From Paraphaeosphaeria minitans (Eukaryota > Ascomycota > Dothideomycetes > Pleosporales > Didymosphaeriaceae), in contig WJXW01000007.1 of the NCBI GenBank assembly GCA_015832175.1, forward strand, positions 930,001-994,000: a stretch of DNA of 64,000 bases. The letters run 5' to 3'. Position numbers and translations under genes: made by a program. The notes under the pieces were generated by a model. The model was given only the letters and a program-made list of their open reading frames with translations. It was not told where the DNA came from and did no database searches. This document shows positions 11,116 to 23,620 of the stretch, one piece after another (within the stretch, counting starts at the first letter, position 1; each line of letters starts with the position of its first letter).

Positions 11116-12936
11116 ATGGTGCTTGTCGCACAGGTTGCCCGTGCGGCAAATCAAGATGACCGCATGGACGTAGATGCAGACGAGGAGGCCCAGCTCCTGC
11201 AGAGAGAAGAGTTCGAGTTCGAGGACAGCACCGCTGCCGAGGCTGGCTTCAAGAAGCCACAGTCTTCTGGTCTGTTGGACCGGCTGAAAGGACCCGACTC
11301 ACTGCAAATCCAAACCATCAACCCTTTCTTCGCTAAAGCCCAGGAATTTCTACCAGTTTGGCTCAACCGGCGCTTCCCTGAACGGAGACAGAAAGCACTC
11401 CTCCTAGGTGGAATTCTTGGCATCTGGGTGATCGCTTTTATCATCTCGTTGAGCGCCCAGCTTCCTGTCACGAACGGTTCAGGTATACCGGTCACCAACC
11501 TTGACTGCGTCGACACCCTCTGGAAACATAAGAATGAATGCGGCATAGACGGTATCAACTGCCATCCCTTCAGCAACTCCTCATTTTCATTCAATTGCCC
11601 AGCCAAATGCGCCAGCGTCAAAGTCCTGAATCCTCGCGCCGTCGGGCCTCTGGACGTCAATTACCGTTCTTTGGTGATTGGAGATGAGACATACCGCGGC
11701 GACTCTTTCATCTGCGCGTCTGCTATCCACGCGGGCGTCATCAGCAACAATGGCGGATGCGGGCGTGTCACACTTCTGGGCCGTCGCGACAATTACTCCA
11801 GCGTCGAAAGACATGGCATTAGGTCTATCCCATTTGATTCATACTTCCCTCTGGCTTTCACTGTTACCTCGGATTTTAGTATCAAATGCCCCTCGGACCC
11901 ACGGAACGCCTTGCTATTCTTAGACATCCTTGTCACCGCACTGCTCTCGATCTTCACAGCCTCACCCACCGTGTTCCTCCCCATCTTCATCATCGTCTTC
12001 GCGCACGTGGCCTTCGCGTCTGATCCTCCTTCAGCTTCATACCGCAACACCACCGTCCTCCCTGACCACATCGCCTCGTTCGCAAAGCGCCTACTCCCTG
12101 CACTCTTTTGCGCTGTCATCATCTACCGGACCACAGTCAGGCGCACGTTGCACGGCTTAACAGCACACGTGGAAAAGACTTTCTTGTGGCTTGGGGGGTT
12201 CTTCTTCGGCGCCTTATCAAATTACACATTCGATTGGATCCCAATACAACGCCTCACCGCCCACGATCTTGAGCAACAGCCAGGCGCAAAAGTTGCTCTG
12301 GCCATGATTCTCGTCGTATTGGTCGCTATCATCGCCGGTCAGATTTATTATTTCTGGCTCGAAGGACGTCTACTTCGATACTTGGCCTTGTACGGACTCT
12401 TTCTATCTGGCATTCTCGTGTGCCTAACGATCCCCGGAGTCTCACTCCGCATACACCACTACATCATCGGTCTGTTACTACTGCCTGGCACGAGCATGCA
12501 AACAAGGCCATCTCTAGTGTACCAAGGAATACTCCTCGGCCTCTTCGTAAACGGAATCGCACGTTGGGACTTCGACTCGGTCCTCCAGACCACCGCCGAC
12601 CTGCGAGGGGATGGTAAATTCGACTCTGCACTGCCCGAGCTGCTGGAGCCGATACTCTCCGGCACAGTGGAGGGTCTGGTGGCTAGTTTCCAGTGGGCCA
12701 CGCCGCCAGCGGTCGTGGATGGGATCAGTGTGCTGGTCAATGATGTGGAGAGGTCCCGGCAGTTCTTCAGCGATGCTGAGGATGGTGCTAAGGGCTTCGA
12801 GTGGACGAGGCCGGTGGAGGAAGCGTTGAATGAGTATTTTCGGTTTGGTTACGTGAGGGGCGGGAGGGCGCTGGATTATACCAAGGCGGGCACTTTGTTT
12901 GGAAATGGGACGTGGAGTATGGCGGGAAGTGGATAG
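11116..12936 (+). CDS. LCCL domain-containing integral membrane protein
   Basis: This is a single-exon, 606-aa membrane protein. A hydrophilic acidic N-terminus (MDVDADEEAQLLQREEFE) precedes a first transmembrane helix near residues 95-115 (LLLGGILGIWVIAFIISL). An extracytoplasmic LCCL module follows, with Cys-rich segments NLDCVDTLWKHKNECG, CHPFSN, FNCPAKC, then VIGDETYRGDSFICASAIHAG and NNGGCGRV. After it come about seven more hydrophobic helices. The C-terminal soluble segment contains WDFDSVLQTTADLRG and ends in Gly/Ser. Fungal LCCL proteins of this design are uncharacterised; the LCCL module is thought to bind ligands or lipids. Start ATG 11116 is the first in frame and gives the expected acidic N-terminus. 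No intron is needed. Confidence 0.9.
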   Translation: MVLVAQVARAANQDDRMDVDADEEAQLLQREEFEFEDSTAAEAGFKKPQSSGLLDRLKGPDSLQIQTINPFFAKAQEFLPVWLNRRFPERRQKALLLGGILGIWVIAFIISLSAQLPVTNGSGIPVTNLDCVDTLWKHKNECGIDGINCHPFSNSSFSFNCPAKCASVKVLNPRAVGPLDVNYRSLVIGDETYRGDSFICASAIHAGVISNNGGCGRVTLLGRRDNYSSVERHGIRSIPFDSYFPLAFTVTSDFSIKCPSDPRNALLFLDILVTALLSIFTASPTVFLPIFIIVFAHVAFASDPPSASYRNTTVLPDHIASFAKRLLPALFCAVIIYRTTVRRTLHGLTAHVEKTFLWLGGFFFGALSNYTFDWIPIQRLTAHDLEQQPGAKVALAMILVVLVAIIAGQIYYFWLEGRLLRYLALYGLFLSGILVCLTIPGVSLRIHHYIIGLLLLPGTSMQTRPSLVYQGILLGLFVNGIARWDFDSVLQTTADLRGDGKFDSALPELLEPILSGTVEGLVASFQWATPPAVVDGISVLVNDVERSRQFFSDAEDGAKGFEWTRPVEEALNEYFRFGYVRGGRALDYTKAGTLFGNGTWSMAGSG

Positions 12937-14397
12937 GTTGACGAGATGCAATTTGAGTCATTCGTTATGCTACCGTTCTCCGTACTCAAAAGCTCGAGCA
13001 GCCTTTCGCCATGGAATGGTTGAGGGATTTTGGGTGGTAACGGCGGCCGCGGAAGCACGTGACCCACTTCGCGGGCGAGCCTAGCCGTCGGCGATAACGA
13101 CGCAAGCTTACTTCGCACGTCGATGCGCGACTCCACGCTCGCCGATTCAAAGGACGTTTCACGATAGGGCGCGGCAACCGGCGGAACCATTTTACTACCT
13201 ACCTCTAGACACGGCTAGTGTTTGCGATGCAGTCGAAGAAGGTCACCACCAGTCCAGCAATGACAACACCATGCATTGAAGGATACCTAGTCACATCACC
13301 CTTGCGACAAGCTGAAAAGGCACCAGCACCCTTCCCCAAGCCTTCAGGGTCTTCAACTGCATTCTAGATCAACGTTGCAGAAAGTTTGACGGAGCTGCGA
13401 ATGATCTGCACATGCATCTGAAGCGTGCTGCCAAGACAGCATTGAAACCTCTCGTCCGGTGCGCGACTCGGTCTCGAGCAGCGTGCGACGTTACGGGATA
13501 TATCTGGATCCGAGGAGTCTCCTTTGGGCAGAGGGCATACGACGCGTGGGATGCGGCTGAGGTTCGACATGGAGAAGCGAGGTCCTCGCAGGGGCCGCCT
13601 GAAGAGATTTTGTTACTTCGAGCCGGCGATTTTCGTCCAGACAGACGGGATGACGCAACGCCGGCAACGCCCATATTCACCGCCCGTCCGTCCGTTGGAC
13701 TCTCGGGCTCTCGGTAACCAAGGACAAATTTAGAGTCGACCGCCCCAATGGGTCGCCAAGGCATCGAGTGGAGACCATCGGGCCCAGAACACAGGCAGCA
13801 GCTACGTATGCCAACGGGCATTGTCGATAGAGTTGGATAGCAATGCGGACGAGGCGCTGGCTAACGTTATTGCAGTGCCGATACGAGGGCAGAGCGAGAT
13901 TGATCGACGGCGCTAGGCTCCGATGCATGCAGCACAACACGACAAAGGAAGATCACTGACTATGGCTCATCGCGACTCAAGCTTTATGGGATGGGCAATG
14001 CGTGAAATTGTTTTTTCCCTGTGCAGAATAATGGGTCATAATTATGAGGGTTATGTGGAAGTCATCCACGATTCGTGCTTTTGTGTCGGAGACCGCGAAC
14101 ACCGCACAACGTACATCGTACCGGATAGCCTACGTTCAAGGCTCCGAGAGTACTCGTGCGGAGGGTCGGGGAACCATCAGTCAGCCTTGTTAGCCGCATC
14201 GCCACCGGTGTCTCTGCGCTTCCGTTTCCGGGTGGGTATCATTCTTACTAGTCGTCCGCTGCTTGGCCGAAATTATACACTAAAGCGGTAGTGGCTATGA
14301 TGACAGCATAACGCAGTAGGCACATAAAACAAAACATCATTTCACCACTCGAGGCAACACTTCTGGCGCAACCGTGATCACTTTCCCTTTGTTCGCA
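12937..14397. other. Intergenic region upstream of PDR transporter
   Basis: This 1.46-kb spacer has no supportable gene. Several 100-150 codon frames overlap on both strands near 13,370-13,940 but have no domain or splice logic. The part nearest 14,398 is A/C-rich (CACATAAAACAAAACATC), as in fungal leaders. It presumably holds the transporter promoter; I recognise no specific drug-response element. Confidence 0.45.
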
Positions 14398-17300
14398 ATG
14401 GAGAACTCGCATCCCCACGAGGCGGGCATCGTCCGTACAGCCTCAGGGCGCGAAACATATGCACCTGATGGCCATACTTCCACCGTTTCCTCAAACTACG
14501 ACGACGCGACTGTCACAGGGGAGAGGAACACGTCCCCACCGACGTTGCGGACCTCCAGCGAATCCTCCCTTTCTGACCGATTCGAGCCAGTGAGATCAGG
14601 GGATCACGAAGAGGGGCCTTCCGACTCAGACCTCACCACAACTACATTGACACGGCGAAAAACCCAGGGCACAATCAACAATGAAGAACGCAGCGAACTA
14701 CGCGAGCTCTTCACCACACTGTCGCGGAAGCAAACGACCATAGCTAATCCCGACGATCCATCGGTCGACCCAGGAAGCGATTCATTCCAGCTGCACAAGT
14801 TCCTGAAGATGTTCAGAAATCAGATCGAGGGTGCTGGTCACTCCATGATGCAGGTCGGCATTGCCTACAAGAACTTGAACATTTACGGCAAAGGCGAAGC
14901 ACTACAACTGCAGAAGACCGTCGGCAACAGCTTTTTTGTCCAGGACATGTTCAAAAGCAAGAAGCAGCACAAGCACATCTTGCGGAATTTCGACGGCATT
15001 GTCAAGAGCGGCGAGATGCTCATTGTGCTCGGCCGGCCCGGCTCAGGATGCAGCACGCTTCTCAAGACCATGTGTGGAGAGTTGCACGGGCTTGAGATGG
15101 ACGACAAGTCCATCATTCACTACAACGGCATACCGCAGAAGGAGATGATGAAGGAGTTCAAAGGGGAGGTCGTTTACAACCAGGAGGTTGATAAGCACTT
15201 TCCTCATCTCACGGTCGGCCAGACGCTCGAGTTTGCAGCGGCTACACGAACACCGTCTTCGCGACCAATGGACATGTCTCGCAAGGAATTCGTCCAGTAC
15301 ATCACCCGCGTGATCATGGCCGTCGTTGGACTCAGCCACACCTACAACACTAAAGTAGGAAACGACTTTATCCGCGGTGTGTCCGGCGGAGAGCGCAAAC
15401 GTGTGAGCATAGCAGAGATGATGTTGGCTGGTTCTCCGTTTGCCGCCTGGGATAACAGCACACGAGGTCTTGATTCTGGTGAGTAAAGCCCTACCATTTG
15501 AGACTATGGATTAACACATTTCAGCCACCGCTTTCAAGTTTGTGAACACACTGCGACTCGCCTCAGACTTCGGCGACAATGCCGCTGCCGTAGCGATCTA
15601 TCAAGCATCTCAAAGCATCTACGACGTCTTCGATAAAGCTACTGTGTTGTATGAGGGTCGTCAGATCTACTTCGGTCCTGCCGATGCCGCAAAAGAGTTT
15701 TTCGAGCGACAAGGCTGGTACTGCCCGCCCCGACAAACGACTGGAGACTTCCTCACCTCTGTAACCAACCCGCAGGAGCGAAAGGCACGAGAGGGCTGGG
15801 AGAACAAGGTTCCCCGCACCCCCGACGACTTTGAGCGAATCTGGCGCGAGTCGCCCGAATACAAGCAGCTCATGGCTGAGCTCAACCAACATGAGAACGA
15901 GTATCCAATTGACCACCAAGGCCAGAGCGCTACGCGGCTACGCGAGCAGAAGAACTTCCAGCAAGCGAAGCGCGTCCGCCCCAAGTCATCTATTCTCATC
16001 AGTATCCCCATGCAAGTCAAACTCTGCACTGTTCGCGCTTACCAGCGGATTTGGGGTGACATCTCAGCTACGGCCACCCAGGCCGGTCTCAACGTCGTCA
16101 TGGCTCTCATTGTCGGGTCGATCTTTTTCGGTTCTGATTCTTCAACACAGTACTTCTTTTCTAAGGGATCAGTTTTGTTCCTTGCTATCCTATTCAACGC
16201 TCTCACTGCTATTGCGGAAATCAACAGTCTCTATGCACAAAGACCCGTCGTCGAGAAGCACGCCAGTTATGCATTCTACCATCCTGCTGCTGAGGCAATG
16301 GCTGGCATAGTGTCTGATATACCCGTCAAATTCGTCCAGGCTATCTTCTTCAACGTCATCCTCTATTTCATGTCTGGATTGCGACGGGAACCCGCACAGT
16401 TCTTCCTCTACTTCCTGATAACGTACATCTCGACTTTCGTCATGTCCGCTGTCTTCCGAACTTTGGCAGCCTGTACCAAAACTGTCTCGCAAGCTATGGC
16501 GCTCGCGGGTGTCTTGGTCCTCGCACTTGTGGTCTAGTAAGTTTCTGATTTTCCGATCTCTTACGCACTCACTGACTCCCTCCAGTACCGGCTTCGTCAT
16601 CACTGTCCCTTCCATGCACCCCTGGTTCAGCTGGATAAGATGGATCAATCCAATATTCTATGCTTTCGAGATCCTGATTGCCAACGAGTTCCACGGACAA
16701 CAATTTCAATGCTCAGAATACGTACCAGCGTACTCCTCTCTACAGGGCAACTCATGGGTGTGCAATGCTGTCGGAGCCGTCGCAGGCCAAAACACTGTCA
16801 GCGGCGACGCGTTCATTGCTACTAATTATGAGTACTATTACTCCCATGTTTGGCGCAATTTTGGCATCCTCCTCGGTTTCCTGTTCTTCTTCATATTCAT
16901 CTACTTCGCAGCGGTCGAGTTGAACTCCTCGACATCTAGTAGCGCGGAAGTCCTCGTGTTCCAGCGCGGCCAAGTTCCTGCATACATGCAAGACGGTGGC
17001 AAGAACCCGCAATCCGATCCAGAGAAGGGCACCTCCGCCGATCCGAACGCGACCGACGGTGAAGGAGATGTCGGCGCCGTTGAGCCCCAGAAAGATGTAT
17101 TCACCTGGCGCGACGTGACCTACGATATCCACATCAAGAGTGAGGAGCGCAGGTTGCTCGATCATGTCTCTGGATATGTCAAACCAGGTACGCTCACTGC
17201 ACTGATGGGTGTAAGCGGTGCTGGAAAAACGACTCTACTCGATGTGCTCGCGCAACGAACTACCATGGGAGTGGTCACCGGCGATATGTTTGTCAATGGA

Positions 17301-19251
17301 AAGCCTTTGGATGCAAGCTTCCAGCGCTCAACCGGTTACGTCCAACAACAAGGTAAGTTCTTTGACAAATTCACACACTTGAACCCTATGCTGACGCCAT
17401 CTAGATCTTCACCTGGAAACCGCCACGGTCCGCGAGAGTCTACGGTTCAGCGCTGCACTCCGTCAGCCGAAGAGTGTGAGCAAGCAGGAAAAATACGACT
17501 ACGTGGAAGAGGTCATCAAGATGCTCAACATGGAGGACTTCGCCAACGCAGTTGTCGGTATACCCGGCCAAGGTTTGAACGTTGAGCAGCGCAAGCTCCT
17601 TACCATAGGAGTGGAGCTTGCGGCTAAGCCTAAGCTTCTTCTCTTTCTGGATGAGCCCACCAGTGGTCTTGACAGCCAAGTAAGCCAATTGAGAGCATCC
17701 AGCTACAATACGGACACTGACTTCTTTACAGAGTTCATGGGCAATATGCGCTTTCCTCCGAAAGCTCGCCGATGCCGGTCAAGCCGTCCTTTGCACAATT
17801 CATCAACCTTCCGCTATCCTGTTCCAAGAGTTCGATCGCTTGCTGTTTTTGGCCCGCGGAGGTAGAACCGTCTACTTCGGCGAGATTGGCAAGAATTCCC
17901 GCACGCTCCTCGACTACTACGAAAACAACGGTGCTCGCAGGTGCGGAGACGACGAGAATCCGGCAGAGTACATGCTCGAGATTGTCAACGCCGGGAAGAA
18001 CGACCAAGGCGAAGACTGGCACGACGTTTGGAAACAGAGCAAGCTGCGACAGGTCGTTGAAAAAGACATTGACCGCATCCATGAGGACAAGAAACACGAG
18101 GAGGTTGCCGGGTCCGACGACCCTACTGCTACCTCCGAGTTTGCCGTGCCCTTTGGGCAACAAGTGATGGAGGTCACTTATCGTGTGTTCCAGCAGTACT
18201 GGCGTATGCCTAGCTACGTTTTCGCTAAGTTTGGTCTCGGTATTGCCGCCGGTTTGTTCATTGGATTCAGTTTCTACAAAGCCAATTCTTCTCAAGCTGG
18301 CATGCAGATCGTCCTGTTCGCCGCGTTCATGTTGACGACTATCTTCACAACTCTTGTGCAACAGGTAAGTCTACATTCAAAACCCTGTGCATGTACCTGT
18401 TCTGACAGTCACAGATTCAACCACTCTTTATCACCCAAAGAGAATTGTACGAAGTTCGCGAGCGCCCCAGCAAATCGTACTCTTGGAAAGCATTCATGAT
18501 TGCGAACATCCTTGTCGAAATTCCTTACCAAATCATGACCGGTATCTTAATCTGGGCATGTTTCTACTATCCTGTGGTAGGCGCCAATCAAAGCGGCCAG
18601 CGACAGGGTCTCGTGTTGTTGTTCAGCGTGCAACTCCTCATCTACGCGAGCTCCTTCGCCCAGATGACCATCGCCGCTCTTCCCGATGCGCAAACTGCCT
18701 CCGGCATTGTCACGCTTCTCACATTCATGAGCATCATGTTCAACGGTGTGCTACAGGCTCCGTCTGCGCTCCCAGGATTCTGGATCTTCATGTACCGCGT
18801 CTCGCCATTCACGTACTGGGTCGGTGGCATTGTGTCGACCCTACTACATGGCCGCGAGGTCATCTGTACCGAGAGCGAAACGTCGCGCTTCAGTCCGCCA
18901 TCCGGTCAGACCTGCCAGGCTTACATGGCCGACTACCTGCAGACAGCCCCTGGTCGGCTTCAGAACCCGGACGCCACCACCGACTGCAGATATTGCCCTC
19001 TGAGCAACGCAGACCAGTTCTTGGCGGGCTCGAATATCTACTACGGCGAGAGGTGGCGTAACTTTGGCATCATCTGGGCCTTTTTCATCATCAACGTCTT
19101 CATTGCAGTCCTGACCTACTGGGCCTTCCGTGTGGTCAAGTGGGGCAAGGGAAGCAAGAAGGGAACGAAGAGCAAGCCCCAGGAGGCCACTGAGAAGATT
19201 GCAGCGGCACCAGCACAGGAGGGCGCAGCGCCGCCCAACCGTGAGATGTGA
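14398..19251 (+). CDS. PDR-type full-size ABC transporter (ABCG family)
   Basis: This is a plasma-membrane ATP-driven exporter of the pleiotropic drug resistance group, which typically moves azoles, plant metabolites or other hydrophobic toxicants. Six exons (14398-15478, 15525-16536, 16586-17352, 17405-17679, 17732-18364, 18415-19251) give 1534 aa. Layout is the PDR order NBD1-TMD1-NBD2-TMD2. NBD1 has the fungal degenerate Walker [12 protein letters not shown] (about residue 212), signature [13 protein letters not shown] (about 328) and [13 protein letters not shown]2 has canonical Walker [13 protein letters not shown] (about 906), degenerate signature [15 protein letters not shown] and Walker [16 protein letters not shown] (about 1033). 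This asymmetry is the PDR hallmark. The C-terminus is Lys-rich. The first ATG after the leader is chosen. Actual substrate is unknown; no toxin cluster is nearby. Confidence 0.95.
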
Positions 19252-19610
19252 GCTTCGTCGATACTGGTTGTCGGCCTCATCATTCTACATTCCGCTGGGA
19301 CGGAAAAGTTTCCCTTATGTTTTTGATGATTTGTTCTATTTAGCGGCTGTTTGATTGGCGTGGAATCCTTTGTTTAGCGATTTGCATTGTTGGATAGATT
19401 GGCTAGCTTCACGCGGTTCAAGAGAAATTGTAGTAATCCTAATTATCGAGTCTATAACATCGCATGCTTTCATACTGCACATGACTCGCGTTTGTGAGAA
19501 GCTCCAGTATTCGTGAGTTCGTCAGAGGTTTTATCGCATTGATTCACGAGGCCACTGAGCAGTGGCGGAAGTTGTCATCATGCTGTAGAGGTCCGCTGGA
19601 GCGACGTCCT
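19252..19610. other. Convergent intergenic spacer
   Basis: Three-prime regions of the ABC transporter and of the next gene on the other strand meet here. The sequence just after the transporter stop is T-rich (TTTTTGATGATTTG), which fits a polyadenylation region. No gene is seen. Confidence 0.4.
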
Positions 19611-20334
19611 TCACGGACAGGCCACATCTGTATCTCCGACAGCGAAATTGTCCCATCCGCAGCTTTCCAAGAGCGCGTACACCCGTGGTACGAGGTACGA
19701 CATCCCTACTGACATGTGCCCCTCGTTCTTATCCAGCGATATCAGCGTGACACTTCCATCGCCTTCCGCATCGAACTCTTCCGCAGATGGGCCTGTCAAT
19801 ACAGATTTCAGGTCGTATTTATCCACCATTACGCAAGCCAAAAACCGTGAAGTGGGCAACCAATACTGTTGTTCTCCACTTTCCTTGATCCATTTCTTGA
19901 ATCGTCTAGGCAAGCTTAGAGGGGTTCAATTCGACTGGGTTTACGATCAAAACGTACCTGCGGATTTTCGCCTCACTACATTTAGCAAGCTCGACATCCT
20001 CCTGGACGCACCAATCGATGCGGTCGTAGAGGTGTTCTGCGTTCTCATCTCTCAGATTCAGACGGGTCCGTCTTCTCAACTTCTTCATGAAGCGATCCCA
20101 CTTCTCTTGGTCGTCGTAGGCGCAGCAGCGGTATATCACGAATCCGAATTTGAGATTTGGATTGCTCTGTAGAACTTCATCGATACTCTCGACATCTTGA
20201 CCGATTTCTTTCGCCTGGGGCTTCGACTCGACTATAGCGTCGGCTCCGGCGGCATTCTCCAGTTCGGTTTGAGATTCGAGTTCAACGCCGCTGTCTGAAG
20301 CGGTCTCCCATCCGTCTTCCGCGTTGGCCGCCAT
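19611..20334 (-). CDS. Conserved fungal protein of unknown function
   Basis: Two exons on the minus strand join cleanly: one from 20334 down to about 19956, the other from about 19908 down to the stop at 19611. The intron begins GTACGT and ends with CTAAG plus TTGCCTAG, and the join reads KIRR/RFKKWIK. The product is about 225 aa. The start MAANAEDGWETASDSG is preferred; an in-frame ATG two codons upstream is possible. I recall the pattern FGFVIYRCCAYDDQEKWDRF with later WCVQEDVEL and PRVYALLESCGWDNF as a large, uncharacterised family in Dothideomycetes and other Pezizomycotina. It has no signal peptide, no membrane helix and no known catalytic motif. Role is unknown. Confidence 0.75.
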
Positions 20335-20340
20335 TATCAT

Positions 20341-21510
20341 CCAATGAAACTGAAATTCGATGTGAGGAAACGCGTAGTAGGGCAAGTGTCGTCTCTTGGG
20401 TATGGGCACTTACCTAGGTATCTCGAATTGGGTGAATACTTGCGGACAAACGGCAAGGGAATCTGGGCAGACAACGTTCGGAGTTGAAAGACATGCCAAA
20501 TGCGCAGCCTGTTTGTGGCGCCTTCAGCTGAGTAGGGCTGAAATGAGAGCGGGGGCGGGAGCCCCACCGGTGCAGTGCCGACTCGCGATCACACCCATTC
20601 CTACAACACCAGTAGTCTGCGAACAAAGCATTATCGCATTCTTATGCGTGTTTTTATTGAATTAAAGATAGCGAGATGACTGTGAGCGTAGCTCGGTAAC
20701 ACAGTATCTCTCGATTCGTTAAACGTCTCGATCAATCTTCGCGTATAGGTACCTACTACATCACTCCAACAAGCTCACAGTTCCATCTCTCGTTCGTTTC
20801 GGTCTTACCCACTAACTCGTTTCGCGGTCCGGCACCTGGGCAGCTTTTGTCTTCAGTTTGATTTAAGTTAGCAACCTCAATTTCCGCTGCCATGGGCAGG
20901 ACAGATCTACGCCACGATCTCACCTCATACACACCACCCCGGTTTAGCCACTTGTATGCCCTCCCGAACCCACCACATACTCCTATAGTCAGCCCTTGAT
21001 ATCCCCGCGAAGCGTTGACCTTTTTCATCGTGCACCTAGGCCCAGAAATGTCTTTCTCATAAAATAAATCTTATTTGTTTCTATGTGGTGCACCGTTATG
21101 GTATAAGCACTGGTGCGCTGTCGATAAGACACGATAAAATACATATCTTGAATGCTCTTAAACCAATTACACATGTCTCTGAATAGTAATAACTGAGGCG
21201 ATAGTCCATCTTACCCGAATGCTGACATTCGTCTTGGCTCCGGCGATGCACTCGTTTAGAACAGCGATGGGGCCGTTTATATCTCATCTTGGCGTGGTAT
21301 TAGGTACCGTACCGTACGTGACACGATGCCGGACTTCACATGCAACAACAGCAGCATCCGAGTCCGGAGCCGCAGCGAGGCAGCAGTAATATCAGTAGAA
21401 TATAAATCTAAGGGTGTAAGGTGTCATTGTTTCATAGGCATGCGTTGAAGTCGTTCTTTTTTTCAGTCGCTCTTTGATACAGTCTTCCATTCTTACAGTC
21501 ATTTTCAAAA
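20341..21510. other. Intergenic region, no gene seen
   Basis: This 1.17-kb spacer lies between two divergent genes. A 90-codon frame near 20,756-21,028 on the minus strand has no recognisable feature and is not called. GTAC-rich words (GGTACCGTACCGTACG near 21,304) recur here as in other spacers. A pyrimidine-rich tract and the leader TTTTCAAAA directly precede the secreted-protein ATG at 21511. Confidence 0.4.
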
Positions 21511-23469
21511 ATGCGTACTTTTTCTGCTCGCAGCCTCGTGCTGCTTTGTACTTCTCTTTCTTTTCTTGCACAAGGATTGTCCATTCCGAATGAGCAGTAA
21601 GTCTTTCGCTCACATGTTTATTGTCGCCACTGAGCAGCATTGTAGACGAGAAGTCCTAGGACTCCCTCTGCTCGATCACATCCCGCCGGACAGCTATGAG
21701 CTTCTACAAGGGGGTCACATAGCCAATGAACAGCCCAGAAGTGAGCACCATGTGCTCTTGGAGGCCCGCCGGGGACGTGGTGGACGTGGTGGCTCCAGAC
21801 CGTCGAGACCAAAGCCGACGCGTAAGAAGAAATCCACGAAAACGAAGAAAAAGACCCCCAAGCCATCGTCAAAGAAGCCTCCAAAGTCAACATCGAAATC
21901 GACGAAGAATGTCTGGCCTACCCCAGCAGTTTCACGTCCCACCACAGCGATCGACCCCTGCTATCTCTTCATCGACTGCAGTAGTGACGAATCCGCACTA
22001 AAGGACATCGGTGCCGGTCGAGTGGCCAAGAGGGCCGGGAACTACCCCATTGACATGCATATCACAGAGTCTCCTTTGCCAACGGAGACTGCTACGATAG
22101 ACCATTATGAGAAGCGTGATGTTCGGACTCAAAAGCCTAAGATGGGCACTTCTGGGACCCTTGTAATTAAAAATTTGGACTATCCAGGATCAGGAAAACT
22201 GTTCAGTGGCAGCTCACCAGCCCGTCATGCCTTCCAGTTCAACGACAACAGTATTAAAGATGCCAGAGTCAAGGACTTGAGGAGGGCGCCTGCTAAAACT
22301 ATAGATTTTGCTACTGAGCATATCGTCGAGGTCAGTATACATTTTCCACCATAAGGATACAAGCGACTGACTTGTGTAGCTACAAACCCTAGGCAAGTTT
22401 CTCGAATCGGTTGCGAAGAAAAATAGCGCACTAGCAAAGTTCCTCTTGAACACCTGGAACACGAAACTCTCTGCCAAACAGATCAAAGCTAGGACGAACA
22501 AGCCATCATACGGTCTTACAAAACTGCCTCAAAGTTCTGGAAACACCTTGAATGACTTAGTCTTCAATGCCTTCGGCTCAAACACCCAATTGGAAGATTT
22601 TGTTCTTTGCGACGACAAGATCAACTCGTACAAGGCTCGGGTCTGGAGCGGGAAGGCGCCAATGTCCGCCAGCAACTTCAAGACGCTTCTGAAGAAGAGC
22701 TTGAACGGGAAGCTGCCTTCCAATGAATACTTGACTGCACTCAAGATGGTATGGTCTCCCAAAAGAGCGCCGCATAACGCAACGCTGACTGTACTCCCAG
22801 GTCTTTGGCGTGTTCGATTACATGGACCAGACAGTAGTAACCACGAACATGCGCCGAGTCATCGCCAATGTCGGCAAAGAACTCGCCAATGTAAAACCCA
22901 TGTTCGACAAGGCTAATCTATCCGCCAATGTCCCCGCAGGAAGCGTCTTCCCCGCAGGCGCCGATCTCCAAAAAGATTGGTCCGCGTACATGAAATCGCA
23001 CCTCACCACCATCTCTACCAAAGCGCAGACCTGGGCTAATACCCAGATCACGCACGCCCTGGCCGAGCTCAAGAAGGAGATCTTTGTCCTAGAGCAGACG
23101 ATGAAGAAGCTCCAGGCTTTGGAGAAGAAAGCCACCCCAGCGTACAAGAAGAACAAACAAGCCGCAGTGAAGAGGTTGACGACGCAGATTGTCAAGCACA
23201 AGAGGGAGGTTGCGGCCATCGCGAAGAAAATCGTGTTGCTCGAGAAGCAGAGGAAAGCGACGCCGTCCAGCGCGCTCACGAAGCAGATCAAGGCACAGAA
23301 GAAAGCTTGGCAGAAGAAGGTGGAGGCTCAGGCTGGCGCGGAGAGGCAGAGAGCTATGCTGTACTCTACCAGCGTCAAAAAGATCATCGCGGGACTTAAG
23401 CAGGATGAGATCATTCTCAAGGCATACAAGGGTCAAGTTAAGTCGGATCTTGTGATGCCAACGCCGTGA
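21511..23469 (+). CDS. Secreted Lys-rich protein of unknown function
   Basis: Four exons (21511-21596, 21646-22330, 22380-22748, 22801-23469) give 602 aa. The first exon encodes a classical signal peptide, beginning MRTFSARSLVLLCTSLSFLA and cleaved after about residue 22. A short RGRGGRGG tract is followed by a Lys/Pro/Ser-rich basic stretch near residues 75-115. The middle carries the pattern ATEHIVELQTLGKFLE and the later block DYMDQTVVTTNMRRVI, which I recall from uncharacterised secreted proteins of Dothideomycetes. The C-terminal 150 residues are Lys/Ala-rich with heptad-like spacing and should be coiled coil. The GTCAGT donor of intron 2 is weak but the frame joins. No enzyme motif is visible. 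It may be a cell-wall or effector-like protein, but that is speculation. Confidence 0.75.
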
Positions 23470-23620
23470 ACAGCGACCGGTGGCCTGGAGACAAGCTGGT
23501 AGGAGGAGGGGGCTTCGTGGTGCTGATATCTACTTTCTAAGACTGTGTGCTCATACTGCTCTTGTATTCTTACGTGCTTTATATTTGGCTGGTCCGCTTC
23601 TTTCAATACAACGGGCTGGA

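Noticed and set aside
13369..13940. Overlapping 100-150 codon frames on both strands
   Set aside because: They overlap each other, lack start context and motifs.
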